Assembly: GCA_008828725.1 (NCBI GenBank)
Contig: MEHQ01002397.1
Coordinates: forward strand, 186,001-250,000
Length of the DNA: 64,000 nt
DNA from: Saccharina japonica
Taxonomy: Eukaryota > Sar > Phaeophyceae > Laminariales > Laminariaceae
Reading direction: 5' to 3'
The notes beneath the pieces were generated by a model. The model did no database searches and was not told where the DNA came from. It saw nothing but the letters and a program-made list of their open reading frames with translations. How positions within the stretch are numbered: the stretch's first letter is position 1; the number at the start of each line of letters is the position of its first letter. Below are positions 23,296 to 36,773 of this stretch, piece after piece. Made by a program: the position numbers and the translations under genes.

Positions 23296-24136
23296 CATGA
23301 GGTCAACAAGTATCTCTGACCATTTCAGGTACTCACCGCACGATGTGCCGGCGGTAGACCTAACGCTCACGGCGGTGCTGTTTCATGTACGCGTATGCAC
23401 GAGAGGGGAGGGGGGGGGGGTTAGGTCCACCCTGGTTGGTCAAAGTTCTATTTAATGTGTTACCCGCCGTCGGACAATGATACACAGGGCGGAAAATTAC
23501 ACCGGATACGAATTTAGAGCTAGCCGCCCCTACGCGCAGGCTGCCATGCACATCGCATATGACAGAAGAAACCCGACGAAAAGAGCTACATACACCTATT
23601 TTCTCCACAGGCGCCAGGCCACACGTGCGCAAGCCATCCTTCAAGCCACCCAAAAACAAACGTTTGGAATATATGATACTGCAGCGCAACCAACAAGCCG
23701 AAGGCAGTGCTTATTTCAGTACACAATATTAAAACACTGTGAACAGGTGCAAGTATATTAGGTAGTCAGTCGTGCAAGCTGCCATTAACAACTAAATTGA
23801 AAAGCGCCAGGCGTGATATCGCTACCCTAGCTTTGGTCACGACAAACTCTACAGCGGACTTTACGCTCCTTGACTCTGACATACTCAGCGCAGGATAACC
23901 AGCGCAAGCCGTTCAAACTCGAACAGTAAAAATATCAGATATACGTCGTTAATCAAAACTAACGACACGGGGAACGTAGGGCGACCGAGTAAACTCCGTC
24001 GGGTGCCAATGTATCGGAGGAAAATCGGCCTGTGCGAGGTGGTTCCACGTCTCAGACAAACGATGGGACGCGGGGAAATGATTCACGCACACGCCTGAGA
24101 CAATTCACACCCCGGGAAGTCCCTCACCCATATTAC
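23296..24136. other. No gene recognised
   Basis: Short frames only. The sequence near 23.40-23.42 kb includes a poly-G tract. Confidence 0.25.
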
Positions 24137-24182
24137 TTACTTGGTGGGAACGCATTGCAGGTCCAGGTTCCCGTCCAGATTC
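24137..24182 (-). CDS. Candidate C-terminal LRR cap exon
   Basis: After a TTTTAG acceptor (24184-24183) comes a base completing a codon, then NLDGNLDLQCVPTK and an in-frame TAA at 24139-24137. The phase (one base first) and the NLxGN opening are the same as in the LRR exons to its right. A 'LQCVP' ending replaces the normal LxxLPxxxF, as expected where an LRR domain finishes with a Cys-containing cap. An overlapping GTAAGT (24140) could alternatively act as a donor, making a 42-nt internal exon. It lies 4.8 kb beyond the last full LRR exon, so membership of the same gene is inference. Confidence 0.4.
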
Positions 24183-24739
24183 CTAAAACAGCAGGCGACG
24201 GTTTACATGCAAGTCGGAGTGAGGGACGAAATGGCACAATTGTGTGGAAACAACCCGGCCACTGACGTGATGTTATTATCGGTGTTCTACTGGTACCATT
24301 TTTGTGTTGCGTTACGATGTCATACACATCTACTCCGAATGGGGACTTCCATTGTGTCACAAGCACTTATTGTAGTGAGATGTTGCACCACGCTTCGTCT
24401 GTGTGTATGGCTGACTGTTCGTGGTGCAGTCGGTGACGATACCGGTACGACCCCGAGGTTTGATACATCGATAACTCCCGTATATATGTGAAGATAGTGC
24501 GTGGCAATCGACGAGCATATCACCCTGTGGCGGAGTCTTCAAGATAAGGTACAGGTTCATCTGGTGCGTGTGTGTGTGTGCTGTTGGTGAGGTTTATATG
24601 TATGTATCGCTCTCCTCCTCGATCATGGTGTAGTTGCGCAACAACCGGATATATTATATATTGGCTGTGTTCAAACCGGATACCGGGCTCCGGACCTGGG
24701 GTATCTGATAGATTATACTTTGGTGGGGGAGAGCAAAAC

Positions 24740-25320
24740 CGAGAGGACGGCTGCGAAGTGGAGCATTCCGAGGACCTACTGGGAATAGAGGAGTTCGAGG
24801 AGGGGCGGCTTTAAAAGATGCGGACGATGATCGGATAGCAGCTGCAGCGAAAAAGCGCCGTCGGTATGAGATGGATGGTATGCAGTTCGTTGGAAAACTA
24901 AACAGCAGCAAGAGAAACATTGGTAAACCTGACTCTGGCTGAAACACGAAATATTGTTCTTGGCGTTTGTCTTGGTCGTCTTTGTGGCGTACCTCAGATG
25001 CGGCATTTGCGGGAGCGATTGCCATCTACAAAACATTGAGGAGGAATTGGCGGGTAATACCGAAGCTACGACCATCTATTGGTTCGGGCGAATGCGAAGT
25101 TGGAAGCGCAACAGCAGCAGCAGCACGAACCTCGAAAGGATGAAAACATGTTGCATGGATCGGAGTTCGAGAAGAACAAGAGGAAGAGGAGTCTGGCTCA
25201 GTTGCAACCACATCATGGAAACGGACGCTTGGTGAGAGTGGTGTACCGTCTTCGTGGTAGATACTACCGCAGCTGCACGAGTTGGCGTATCTTGAGCTTG
25301 GCGGTGCTGATATAACGGCC
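24740..25320 (+). other. Coding-like charged/Gln-rich segment, unrecognised
   Basis: Plus-strand frames read acidic and basic sequence (for example ALKDADDDRIAAAAKKRRRY) and, farther on, VRANAKLEAQQQQQHEPRKD. Biased composition with CAG repeats suggests a real but fragmented coding region such as exons of a nuclear protein or a transposase relative. No motif identifies it. Confidence 0.25.
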
Positions 25321-25599
25321 TCGCCGCGTTCATCGTCGGTGTAGACGCAAGAAGGGCGTGGGCATGAGAAGGTGGAGCATGTCAACGGAAAATCATCCCT
25401 ACCGGCTACATACCGAGTAGCTCTACAGAAGCAGTGGGACTGGAGCTACAGCAGCCGCGACACTGTGGCGGTGTCGATGCCGACAGGTGGTCGGTGGAGC
25501 ACATTACGAGTGCTTGGGCCAGAGACGTTCATCGTACCCCTTCGGCTCAGGAAAAAGGGACGGACCTGCTGCGGTTTGAGAGCGTGGTGACGAAAGGGG

Positions 25600-28500
25600 A
25601 GAGCTAGATCTCGAGAGGGAAGAACAAGCGAGCATCAGCATCAACGGCAACTGCTGCATCAACAGCAGACGTAATTGATTGGATGGAAGATTGTTTGAAG
25701 AGCCCCCCTTTACTATCCCGTCCTTGGAAACAGGTATGGTATTACAGTATTCCAGTGTGGCCGTACTTGTTAGTGGATTGGGTCTGTTTTGGTATGCTTT
25801 TTAACCTACTCGGTCCTTCGCTAGTAGGTACGAATGCGAAGTGTAGTTTGGGTACACCTGCTGCTTCGCATTGTCTGTTGAATACCATATAGCATTACCG
25901 CAACTGCTGTCTTCTCTTATCGTTTACTCGGTAGCAAGATATGCTAGAACCCTACCCGGGCTGCAAACTTATTGCACAGCAGCCGCAGCAGCAGTGCATG
26001 AGGTTTTAACCTGTCGTGTACTACTACTGTGGAATATTTATGCAACGTCGTACTGTCTGTTCGGATTGAAGGTTATCTTGGAAACCTCGATGATACGTTG
26101 TATATGTGTGGATGCGCACTGCTGTCCAAGTGTGTATAGCCAGTCGTTGTTTGGCAACTCGTATGTTGGTTCAGTGATTCCGGTAGGGAGGTTGTTAGCC
26201 TGATTCTACAGCAATGCATGAAGCATGGGTTGGATAATCGCTGTTGATTTGTTCATGCATGTTTCACGTGCTGATATGTCAACCCTTGTTCGTGACGGGT
26301 AACAGGGTATTTGCAATCCACTCGTTACAAGTTAGCTTACGAGTGGTAATGGCGAAGCGCAGGGAGTTCGGGTTGCCAAAACAGCAAGTGTGCTCAAATA
26401 GACGTTAAACTTAACTGCACGGTAAGGGATGGCGACATGGTTCATGCAATACGCTGGTAGTTATAAAGGTTGTACCCGAACAAATGTTAACAAGCAACTA
26501 GAAATCGGCCCTGGCTTTGTTTCCTCGTTATTGTTTTGGTATAACAAATCATGGGGAGGGGGTTGTTGGCTAAATTGTATTATCCAACATACTGTATGAT
26601 TTTGTGATTTTGTGATTCACTACTGTACCTACCGATCCGACTTGCTTTTCAACGCTAAACCTATTCAACTCGGGTGCCGTGGCGTACGACAAGTATCTCA
26701 TCCGTACCATCATTCAGAAGGGAAAATGAAAATTGCTACTGTTCTAGATGAAATGCGTTTGGTTCACTTGCTTCATTCAATACATGACACGGTTGCATTG
26801 CAAATACGACTTCATTTATATCAACACCGACACTCACCTGCTTTTGCCATTCGTGTTTTTCGCACTACGAACTTCGATGTCATCACTTGGACATCAGCTA
26901 CCATCAGTATAATGGCCCGAATCGGTTATAGTAGAGCAATCATCAGGGCCTGGGATATCCGTATGATTTATATATATAATATGTACCTGGTCTATGAAAG
27001 GCTTACATATTTTGTTTCAGGAGAGGATAGCTCTGTATTTCTGGCAATGGATCAAGCGGGCTCGTTCTCAACTATACCCATACGACGACGTTGTTCTTGT
27101 TTTGATGTCAATGATGCTTATTCACTAGAGCCTGCTGCTGTGTTCGTTTTGTGGAGTTTGCCTTGAGATTCTATAACTATTCTACTCGCATGGTTAAGGG
27201 ATTTCGGAGTCATGCCGAAAACGCACCTATTTTCTACCAACCAGCGATGAAGGTTTATATACCTACCGAGCAGAGGGTGGGTAGGAGCGGTACTCGAAAA
27301 CACGGCAATAACTTTACACCGATCATAGTGGAGTCCAGATTCAGTTGTATCCTACGGGGACGCGAAGGGTGCGCCCAAGCCTACTGGCCGGGGGGGGTTC
27401 TCAGGTGGTGTACTTATGTGCGCTGGCGTCTGTGTTTCGTTCCGCTGTAAATTTCAGGGGGTCCTATATTTACACGTACGGTCGGCAGGGCATCATACTG
27501 TTTGTATTGAACGCTGGAGACTTTTCGCCTCGACCGTGACTCCGTGATTTACTTGTGATCAAATCATATACACGTTTTGTTTTCCCAGCGTTATGGGGCA
27601 TTTGGTTTTGGGTTCTACGAGTATAGGAGTTTAGCTCTGAATAAAACTTACACATTTCAAAGAATAATCGTGCCAATAATAGGTTATTGGAAAGCAAGGG
27701 AACATGTTTGAAATTGCCTATACGTCGAGGAAGGTGGTTACCTGGTAGGTCAGTAGGGTATGCCTATTGTGGTGGATACTATTTTACTACACACCATCTA
27801 TTGGTCAATTGCGCACAACGTACAGGGGAACCAACTTCTATTACATTACATATGCTTGTACCATTGCGTCCATATGCAGTACATGGTTTTTTGTATTCTT
27901 CCGAGAGGTGCGCTCGAGCATCAGGGCTGCTGTAGTTTAGCTAGAGTGGGTCTTAGACCAATACTTGCTGTTGTTTTACTACTCTTACAGCGTGCAACAA
28001 GGGTTCGATGGTTTCGGGCGGAGTATATACTTCGATGTATATATATGTGTGTGAATAAGTCGTTCTTAATGTTTTTCAGGAGGTTTTGCCAGGAAGTTCT
28101 CGCATGTTTTGTCAGGTCCACACTGGAGCAGATATATATATATATATTAGCTCCTGGGGTAGCTGCTCGGCGTTGTCAGTGTTTTTGGATGACAGTTGGG
28201 AATAGCGTTTCTCATGTCCAGGTCTGTAAGGAAGAATCTTGAACTGCCGCTTTGCCTTGACAATGATATCTGATGAAGTTTGCGATGTGCTGTTTTACCT
28301 TCCATGTCGTGATAAGTTGTTTGGGACGTGGTGTGGCGCACCGAGTCAGAGAGCTGTTTGCAGACATCGGTGGTTTTATAAAGGCCTAAGGAGAATGTGA
28401 GTTCCTATGGTGTAACGCGGTATACACATCTGAGGTGTTACACGATGCCTTGTCTGTGTGTGTGCCTTACCGTTACGAGCGTGGTGCATCTGATTTTGAT

Positions 28501-28962
28501 CACGACAGGATACGGATGGTGATGCAAATATACTACATGTGTATGTGGGGTTGGAGCGTGACAATAAGCGTACGGCTCCCTCGTTTGTGGTTTATGTGGG
28601 GCAGGTCATGACGACCCGCACCACAGTAGTTCATCTAGTATTTGGTGCGCATTATACATCTACGTCCCGTTTTCCTCGCCGATCATGGTTTAGCTGCGTG
28701 TGCCACAAGCCGCCAAGTTCGACAGCGGCTGTATTCAAACACCGCTGGACAACGGAATATGCGTCTACCTATCTGTGACTGGCGTCCTCGTGAATATCGA
28801 AAAGCCGTCCTTGTATTCGACGCACAGGTACGTACTGGTTATTTGACTTGGTTGCGGGTCCACAGGCGCCCATACCAGGAGCGGTGCAAATACGATAGGC
28901 ATGTCGCCGGGCAAACTTTGAAGTGCAGTCGTGATCAGTCTGGAAGTAGCAGAGACACTCAC
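25600..28962. other. No gene firmly recognised
   Basis: Many overlapping frames occur, the longest 184 codons at 26612-27166 (+), without family motifs. A minus-strand ATG segment ending at a strong CAG-GTGAGT site near 26835 (MVADVQVMTSKFVVRKTRM) could be a first exon but has no supported continuation. If the LRR exons form one gene, part of this stretch is an intron between the last repeat and the cap exon. Confidence 0.25.
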
Positions 28963-29043
28963 AGAGTTTGCAGTGACGTGCCCGAGCCCACAACCTCGAA
29001 AATGCCAGCGGGAAGTGTCGTTAGAGCGTTACCGTATAAGTTC
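28963..29043 (-). CDS. LRR exon 11 (81 nt, most 3' full repeat)
   Basis: The acceptor is CTCTTCAG (29045-29044) and the donor GTGAGT (28962). It reads NLYGNALTTLPAGIF and then EVVGSGTSLQTL, giving an LRR of 27 residues instead of 24 because three residues are added after the conserved Phe. It starts with the third base of a codon and ends after two bases, like all others in the array. The end codon CT plus a following G gives the conserved Leu. A longer last repeat next to a cap is common in LRR proteins, but a further full repeat downstream cannot be excluded. Confidence 0.75.
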
Positions 29044-30402
29044 CTGAAGAGGAGAAGCGGGATCGAGGCAGCACACGGCAGAAAGGGCTCGTTCACACGA
29101 AACGTCAATTTGTTTCGAAGCTCAATGTAATGCATTGTGCGCACGCAGGCTGATATTTTCAAAGACATTCATATTTGGTAGGGGATCATAAACTACTACC
29201 ATTCCCGAAGTGCGGTTTCGTACGTATCAAAGCTCTCAATGCCCAATTGCCTCCATTGTATTTTCCATCCTCCTCGAGAATTAAGTTTTTTATGTGTTGA
29301 CCTTTATTTGCTGCGGTTGGTTATTGTTGGTAGTTTCCCATCTTGTTGGCAAGTTTAAGGTTTTGTTATCCATTTCCGGGTTTATCGTGGAGAATGGGAG
29401 CTCACCCTTGGAAATGTCACCTTAAGCGGGGGCTATGTTGGATGTTTTAGTCGCTGCAGCAAGAACTTATTATACGACTCGTCTCGCCTACGGTTTTGCA
29501 TGTTTTATATAATCGAGACATATGGGGAAAAAATCGACACCCCCTCCCGGCCCTAAATACCTTCGGTGCCTCGCGGAAGCATCTCAAGGAAATGTACGCG
29601 GAATCTGGAAAACATCCTATCCCTAAAACAGTATGATCCGGCTGTCAAAATGTTAATAATGCCCCAGGAGTATATGCTTTGCCTTGTGCACGGCACTTCC
29701 ACGCCAAAGTCTTTATTCTACGATATATTACAGACCATGCAATTTCCCTCAAGCAGTGCACCCGTAGAGATGTCTCACTCAAACCACGGTTGAGTGTTTT
29801 ATAAATTACCAATATAATTTGCACTGTCGACAATCATACAGTATGCTCACAACGAATGGCTGTCACCTGCTCCTGGTTTCTATTACAAAGGTAGTGCGTT
29901 TGGTTAGATTCGTTAGTGTTAAAGCCCTGGGATATGTTTGATTGGTTCCCTCAAACCCATTGTGTTTTTCATATATGTTGAGATTGAACCCTTTGTATCT
30001 CGTGCGCAATCTAGCGCGCACTCCTCCCCCCTTCCCACTCCGGTGCGTGCCTTCATATTCATTAGGGTAGGGTAGGGGTTTTCTGCGATAAACGCTCCGC
30101 AAACATATGTCACCAAAATCCTTGACCCTGCTACTGAAGTCGCGAGGCATAACCACTACGAGACCACCGGGGCCACCAGATGTCATACAAAGCTCTATCA
30201 CCAACTGAGGCCATAGTACACATATACCTGGTATATATATGCATATGTGTCTGTATTGTACATCGATATGTGACAACCAGAAGTGATATATTTATTGGCG
30301 GGACAGCGGACATCTAACACAGCAACGACGGATGGCGTTCAAATTTCTTCCTTCTCGGCTCAGGAGTAATCACATCACGGGGATAACGTTCCAGGGACTC
30401 AC

Positions 30403-30474
30403 AAATTGTCCAACGCTGATAAACCCAAGAAGACATCCACGGGTAACCTGTTCAACTGGTTGTCGAATAGGTTC
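30403..30474 (-). CDS. LRR exon 10 (72 nt, class P)
   Basis: The acceptor is CTATCTCAG and the donor GTGAGT (30402). It encodes NLFDNQLNRLPVDVF followed by LGLSALDNL, a textbook 24-residue LxLxxNxLxxLPxxxFxxLxxLxxL repeat. The upstream intron is 7.5 kb, the largest in the array, and contains duplicated block A. The downstream intron is 1.36 kb. Every position of the consensus is intact. Confidence 0.85.
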
Positions 30475-30613
30475 CTGAGATAGAACACAGCGGGTGGCGG
30501 CAATCGAGGAGGCGGTTTCGGAAAAGGAGCGTTACACACACATGATCGCACAATACATGGTATCAATTCTTGCACCTCGCAAATATCATCTCGAGGACGG
30601 ATACTCAATAATC

Positions 30614-33600
30614 TTCAGCAACATTTTGACCAACATGATTCACGCCGGTCAATGTTTTAACGTTAAACAAATAATTCCTAATTAAGTCCTTATCTCCGTA
30701 CAAGGGTGATTCCAACGTTTCCAGATCACGCCAACATTTACGTTCGCCGAGGTTCAACGTGGTGAACGCACGTCGGCATCTACCTTGCAATCCCTTTGAC
30801 CATAGAAACGGGTTTTCTCATGTTGAGCTTATTGCGTCGGTATCAACATTTACTCTGTTCAGCATTCCTTACTTTCAACAAAACACCCTCTCGGATCAGT
30901 AGACAATGACCAGTCATCATGTACTGCGGCAGGGCGGAGTGTGGCATCACACTCGAACGGGACCCATCAACTATTTCTGACGATCTATGATTCCCAGATT
31001 TTGGCGCGATCAAGATTTTCTGTATCTAGGGTCTTCAGAGCGTACACCGGGCCACAAAGATATGCGACAGTTGTGGATAATGGCTAGTGGGGGATATCTT
31101 GACCAGAGAGACTAGACGTTAAGTGGGTTGAAGGTCTAACAGCCAAACACAACGTATTTCGAGATGCCGAGAAATCCAACGAAATGCTATCTTCATACGT
31201 AGGTTGAAATATATACGGCTATGGCCGACCGCGGCTACGACGGAAAATCAATGGCGTCGTGGGGTCGTCGGAGCGAAGCTTGTCATTAGCCTATTTATGA
31301 CCTCAAATATAAACCTAAACGAGCTAAGACTAACCAGAAACGACGTTGCGCCGAGGTTTGGTTGAGTGAGACAATTTCTGAACGGCGAACCGCGATTCTG
31401 AAGTGTGGACAACACAGTACGTTATTATAACAAAGAGTTCCACGAAAAGGGCCCCAAGGTTAGGCAATGTAGCCTACGTTCTGCCCATGTTTTACTTGTG
31501 GTGGCAAGTGGAGACGACCAAAACTGTACGTGGATATTGGCATCGAGCGGAGTTAGCCTCAGCTGAATATATGATTCAAAAACACACGACAGCGGATTAC
31601 TGTGACCGCTGGTTACTAAACCTCTTCAGGTCCAGGGCAATAGCGATATACCGGTAAACATGGCCGCCCCAGGTATGAAACCTGGACATGAACGTGGGTG
31701 GTGTTCTCATTTTAGGTTGTCTTCACGGCGGGGGTTTTCACCACGGTTTAATTTCAAAATAGATTATCGCACGTTCAAGTGGGTGTACGCTAGAGGCGAT
31801 CAAGGAGTTCATCAGCACTAGACGACAAGATGTGCTGGTTTCTTGCTTTGAAACACAGTTGACTCCACATCAGTTGATTGGAACCAAGGCGAGAGACGAG
31901 TAGTACTGCGCTACATGATATGTACTACATGGGGACGCTCATAATAGATTGTCCACATCCTTCGACCCGATGAAGATATTTGCTGAAATGGAATCGAACG
32001 AGTTGTCGAGATGCCCGACCAAACCGCAAAATGTGATGGTGCGACGACGCCACAATACGGCACCTATTATATGCACTGGAGTATGGTGATCTTACTTTTA
32101 AACGTTTATCAATCCGCCGGATGATATATGTATGTCGATCAACAGTATAAAGCAGGGGAATTACGTTTCACATTTACGGGTTGGCCTCGACAACGGCTGC
32201 CGTACAGGGGGGTATCATGGAATTGTTGTCAATACTAAGCTGCGGACACTCCCACGGGCTGCTCTGTACTTAATTCCAAAAATTATCGTAAGCATGATTT
32301 GGTTGGAGAAGCTTACCAAAGTTCAAATGGTGGTGAGCAGCTTAAAACCGAAACCAAAATCACGCAAAACAACATTCGACTGCCAATAATAAATGTAGCA
32401 TTTGCGGAACTCGTTGAGAAACAAAGCCGTAGCAGTGACCCCCCTATACTACTCTAACCTTTGTCGAAGATACCTTCTCAATTATAACGAGCTAACACCA
32501 CGATGGCGCAACGATAAACTGTGCAAAGGGGGATATTCTAACACGTTTTCTGGGTGCCCTTAGTTATTGCTCAAGAGAGAGGGTGGGCCGCGCGCTGGCA
32601 CCCATGTCGATCTTTTACTACCAGGACGTTTCACAGTTTGTTTGTTGCCTGTCAAAAATGCCGCATATATATCAGAGGTACGCGTGTACGTGCACGATGA
32701 CGGAAGGGCGGTCTTCCAGGCGGCAGCACGGCCATATATCTGAAGGCAAGGCGAAGCGGGGCGTGAGTACTTACGAAGGAATCGGAGGAAATCAATCAAG
32801 CGAAACAGCTAGACGTAGACTGTTTGAGCTCATAATGCTCGTAGCCAATATATCGGGAGAGTTATAAACCATATACAACGAGGTAAGTCCAGCAATGATA
32901 TTTGGGCTAGTTACGTTGACATGCTGAGAATGTAGTGTGTTATGTGGTTGTGTACGGCACACCGAAAAACGTCGCAAAAGTGACGCGGGACAAATCAAAT
33001 GCGGAAAATACTCGGTCGTGGATGCCTTGTGGGAATCGTTGGGATATCGCCCGGATCCGAATATTTCTACCGACGCAGCCAGAAACATAAGGATGCGCGG
33101 CGACCGGTGTATGTTGGCGTAGCTTACCATACGCCCGCCGCGAATGTGTCTCGCTTTCACAACAAGCCTTTCTCATGAGGGGTTTGCTGTACGAGCGCGG
33201 GGATGAAACGAAATGTGCAACCCTTTGCATGCCAACATCCCCGACGATGTTACGGTTGAGCCTGCATTCCAGTGCTCTGCTGCGGACCTCCCTCTTTGCC
33301 ATCGCCATCCTTGGCTCAGGTGGATCAACCGTTGGCAAGGTGTGGGGTTTGGGCGCCCTCTTCGCTGCCGGGGTGTGTTCACCGCTTGGCTTTTAAATAA
33401 ATGACATAGGTTTCAGGGACGACACGCTTCTGTCTCAATGGTTGAGGAGGAATATGTGGGGAAAGTGGCGGAGGCATTAATCAGCAAAACTGAGATACGG
33501 CTGAGGCTATAAATCGGGAATGATATATTTCGCTCACCTGAGGGGAGCCCTGTGACTACATACTACTATGCGTGCAACGATAAATATTATTGCCAGCATA

Positions 33601-35462
33601 GCCTGCCAGGATAGTCTCCCTACGTCTTGTCGGATAGGCATGTATGTTAGCTTGCAGCGGGCGGATGTAAGTAGGGCCTCTCAGCAGCAAGAAGCGAATT
33701 ATAGGACGAAACGTAGCTTTAAAGAGAGTACGACGGGCGGCGGCTAGGGAGACTGGTTTAAACAGGCGCCAGCAGCATTAAAGATAGTACCGGTACAGGG
33801 TTTGAGTAAGTAGTTATGTAAGAAGCAGGATATCTCCTAGGCAAAATGCAATTAGAAGAGAAGATACAACGTACACTAAACAAACGAAACCATCCTGTTC
33901 TATCTTCTTTACAGTTCATACATGAAGTAGATTGACGACTATGTTACTTCCACAGACAAATATCCGAGAAAATTGAGAACGTGCTCTGCCAACCCGTTTC
34001 GTCAGGTTGCCCAACGTTGGATTTTGTTGGTTTATTTTATCACCGGGTATTTTGCCGTATTAAACGTATGCCTTGTATATTATTTCAAACTTAGGGAATC
34101 CCATATTCTACGTGAAACAAACACAACACAAACCGCCCTTCGTCAACGGGTCGAGCGGGAGTCACAGTGCTCGTGCGCAAAATGTCAGGATCAATCTCGT
34201 GAAAATAGCGTCAACCTAGTTTTTTATTTGCAGCAACATTTCGAATTGTACAGCGTTGCATCATGCTATGTAATTACCTAGGTTAAAAACGAAAATACTC
34301 TTTAACGTTAACTGTTTCGAACTTGGTACTGTGGGGTTATCTCCTCAGCCATTTGCGCAACGTGGCTTACTAACATGCCTTGGAGTGCCGTCAGGTTACC
34401 CAACGGTGGCTTTTGTAGGTTTCTTTTATCACGGGATATTTTGCCGGATTAAACATATGCCTGGTATATTATTTCGGCCTCAGGGAATCCCATAATCCAG
34501 GTGAAAACAAACGCCACACAAACCGCCTTTCGTCAACGGGTTGAGAGTGTGCAAAATGTCCGGATCAATCTCGTGAAAATAGCGTCAACATAGTTGTTGT
34601 TTTGCAGCAACGTTTTGAATTATACAGCGTTGCATCATACAATGTAATTGCCTAGGTTAAAAATAACATACTCTTTAACGTTAACTTATCGAACTTGGTA
34701 CTGTGAATTCATCTCTTCAACCTTTTGCGAAAGGTGGTTTACAGACATGCCTTGGAGTGCCGGCAACCAGCTTGTTCCAAAAGGAACTGGAAACCAAATA
34801 TGTTTCTTCCGATGGAAACGCCTACCTGTATCTCTTGCTAACCGTTTTGAAGGCATGTGGTTTGGCGTGACTCAATTTCGCTGATAGTGCAAGCCGTTGA
34901 ACTACAACTGAAAATGGAGGCGACGTTTCACTTCATTATGGTATTCATGGCGGCCAGTATGAAACCAAATATGTGAAAATCAAGCACATGTTACAAGCTT
35001 CATTCGTGACTCACAAACACTTGGACGTTCACCTTGAACAATGTGTGCACGACGCCGGCTACATATTTTCGTAAGTTTTGCTTCATCAGACCACGTACCG
35101 ACTGCTCGCAAACTGTCTACCCGTAAGCTTCCCCATTGTCCAAAAACTACAATCGGAAAGTAAGAAGCACATATATAGGGCGAAAGTACTGTTCAGTGTG
35201 GATTGCTTGTAAGCCATGTAGAGGGAATCTGTATTTGGAACGCGGGAAGAGAGGGGCTGGTACTCCTTCGCAATGGCCGGCGCCAGATCGTGCGCGATAC
35301 CAGATCAACCTCTCCTTATGTACCCATTTTAAGCCTTACATTGGTTTTAACAGTGGCTCAATTGAACCCTTTTCGGGTAGTATATAGCATTGCAATCCGG
35401 CCGCATGACCATCGGCAACAGGAAAGTCATTGCTACTCGTAAAACGACTGGGAAACATTTCA
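30614..35462. repeat. Duplicated intronic block, copy A
   Basis: Co-linear with 43228-46492 over several stretches. Shared landmarks include 'ccaacatgattcac', 'aacgaaatgctatcttcata', 'ctatggccgaccgcggctac' (A form), 'gggtgggccgcgcgctggca' and 'ggccggcgccagatcgtgcg'. About 80% of bases agree by eye. Copy A carries an extra ~1.8 kb (about 32965-34795) absent from B and lacks the MITE found in B. No conserved reading frame or terminal repeat is seen. Origin (old transposon or segmental duplication of intron) is undecided. Confidence 0.8.
33990..34765. repeat. Tandem duplication, ~375-bp unit, two copies
   Basis: 'gtcaggttgcccaacg' at 34003 and 'gtcaggttacccaacg' at 34391 begin co-linear stretches that include 'ttaacgttaact' and 'gaacttggtactgtg'. 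'acatgccttggagtgccg' recurs about 371 bases apart near 34374 and 34745. It lies inside the segment inserted in block A. Confidence 0.8.
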
Positions 35463-36285
35463 GAATCATCGTGTGCGCGGGCAGTATATATTTTTACACG
35501 CACTTCCACTTAAACGTTGAGCACCCAGTACGAACGTGGGATGTTGGCTAAGAGGAAGATTCCCACTTGGGAGAGAGGGGCTTATGTAGGTACAAGTAAA
35601 CATGTTATCAGGGACACGCGTTAACAACATACACGTTATGCGAAGCACAGCTTGGATAAACTATGAAAAGTGCACATGTAACCTTCCAGGCAACAATACA
35701 TCCGAGCCGGGGTGGACCAATCAGAGGGAGTTCTACGGGAAAGCATAGGTATACTTGTGCATGACCTTCACCCAACTACCTATTGGTACGATGAGGTTGA
35801 AGAGTTCTTTGAAAGGTGCAAATAAAAGTTTTTAAACCAGGCTTTGAGACGTTTACCCGTTAGCACGCGATGAGGTCCTGCTAACGGTTCACTGTTTTCT
35901 CGTCATGCATAGTCGTGGTCGCCTCTCTGGATTGTTACGGGGCTGGCCTTGACTATTCTCGTGCCGTGTCCCGGCGGACCATGGTGTTTTTAGTACCTTA
36001 TTAAAACTCGCCTGAGCTAGATATCATACGTATTTACGCATTTTATATCATGTACAACAATGCAGCGTGAACTCCCCTAGACGCTCGCCCTCCCTCCTCG
36101 ATATTTTGAGCTGGAAACAGTAAAACTCGATATATCTTGTGCATGGCCGCTATCACCCTTAACACGGTACCCTCGAATGTGCCGGATATAAATTATAATA
36201 CACGTCGTTGCTACGGACGCGACGTTGGGCGTAAGTCATAAAGTTTCATCGGAGCATGTGGAGCAGAGACTTCTACGTATATTGT

Positions 36286-36539
36286 TGACCCGTGCTACGA
36301 AAGAGGTAGCACTTTGTGGCTGAAACGTTTCCTGAACGATAGAGCTCCTTAACTCTAAATCGTCCGACTTTCAGCCTTTTGTTTCAATATTGTCCAGGGT
36401 ATACCATATTTAAGTCATGAGGTTGTTCATCGGGTAGAAACTTTATTTTCCTCCGAATTGAGTTTTTTTGGTGGGTTATGGAGCTCCTCAAATGAGGAGC
36501 TCAGCGAAAACAAGATGCACCTCTATCGTAGCATGCGTC
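36286..36539 (+). mobile_element. MITE copy, 3-bp target duplication TGT
   Basis: It has a TGACCCGTGCTACGAAAGAGG start, a CCTCTATCGTAGCATGCGTC end, and TGT on both sides (36283-36285 and 36540-36542). The inner stem 'gagctcctcaaatgaggagctc' is well preserved. It sits in the large intron between LRR exons 9 and 10. Confidence 0.8.
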
Positions 36540-36773
36540 TGTTTCTGGTCCGACGAACACCATCCTCACCCGCTGACTTATAGTCCTTAAATTCACCTTC
36601 AACCCGGCGATCAACGATCCCGATATTTGCTTACACTCGCATGCTTTACGATGAACGCATGTCTCCCCCCAGCGCAAATAACCAGGATTATGATTTCGGA
36701 ACCATATTACAACTTCAAGCATGAATCAGTCGAACAGGTGTTATAAGACTGGGTGAGACAGATCGCATCCCCG

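Noticed and set aside
26835-26912. Minus-strand first-exon candidate MVADVQVMTSKFVVRKTRM ending at CAG-GTGAGT
   Set aside because: Good donor but no continuing exon or homology could be recognised.
26612-27166. 184-codon plus-strand open frame as a gene
   Set aside because: AT-rich, no domain, no splice or start context. It looks like chance openness.
34980-35060. GTGAGT site at about 35.00 kb with a Leu/Val-rich frame upstream
   Set aside because: In the array phase the frame has a stop, and the homologous place in block B has lost the donor.
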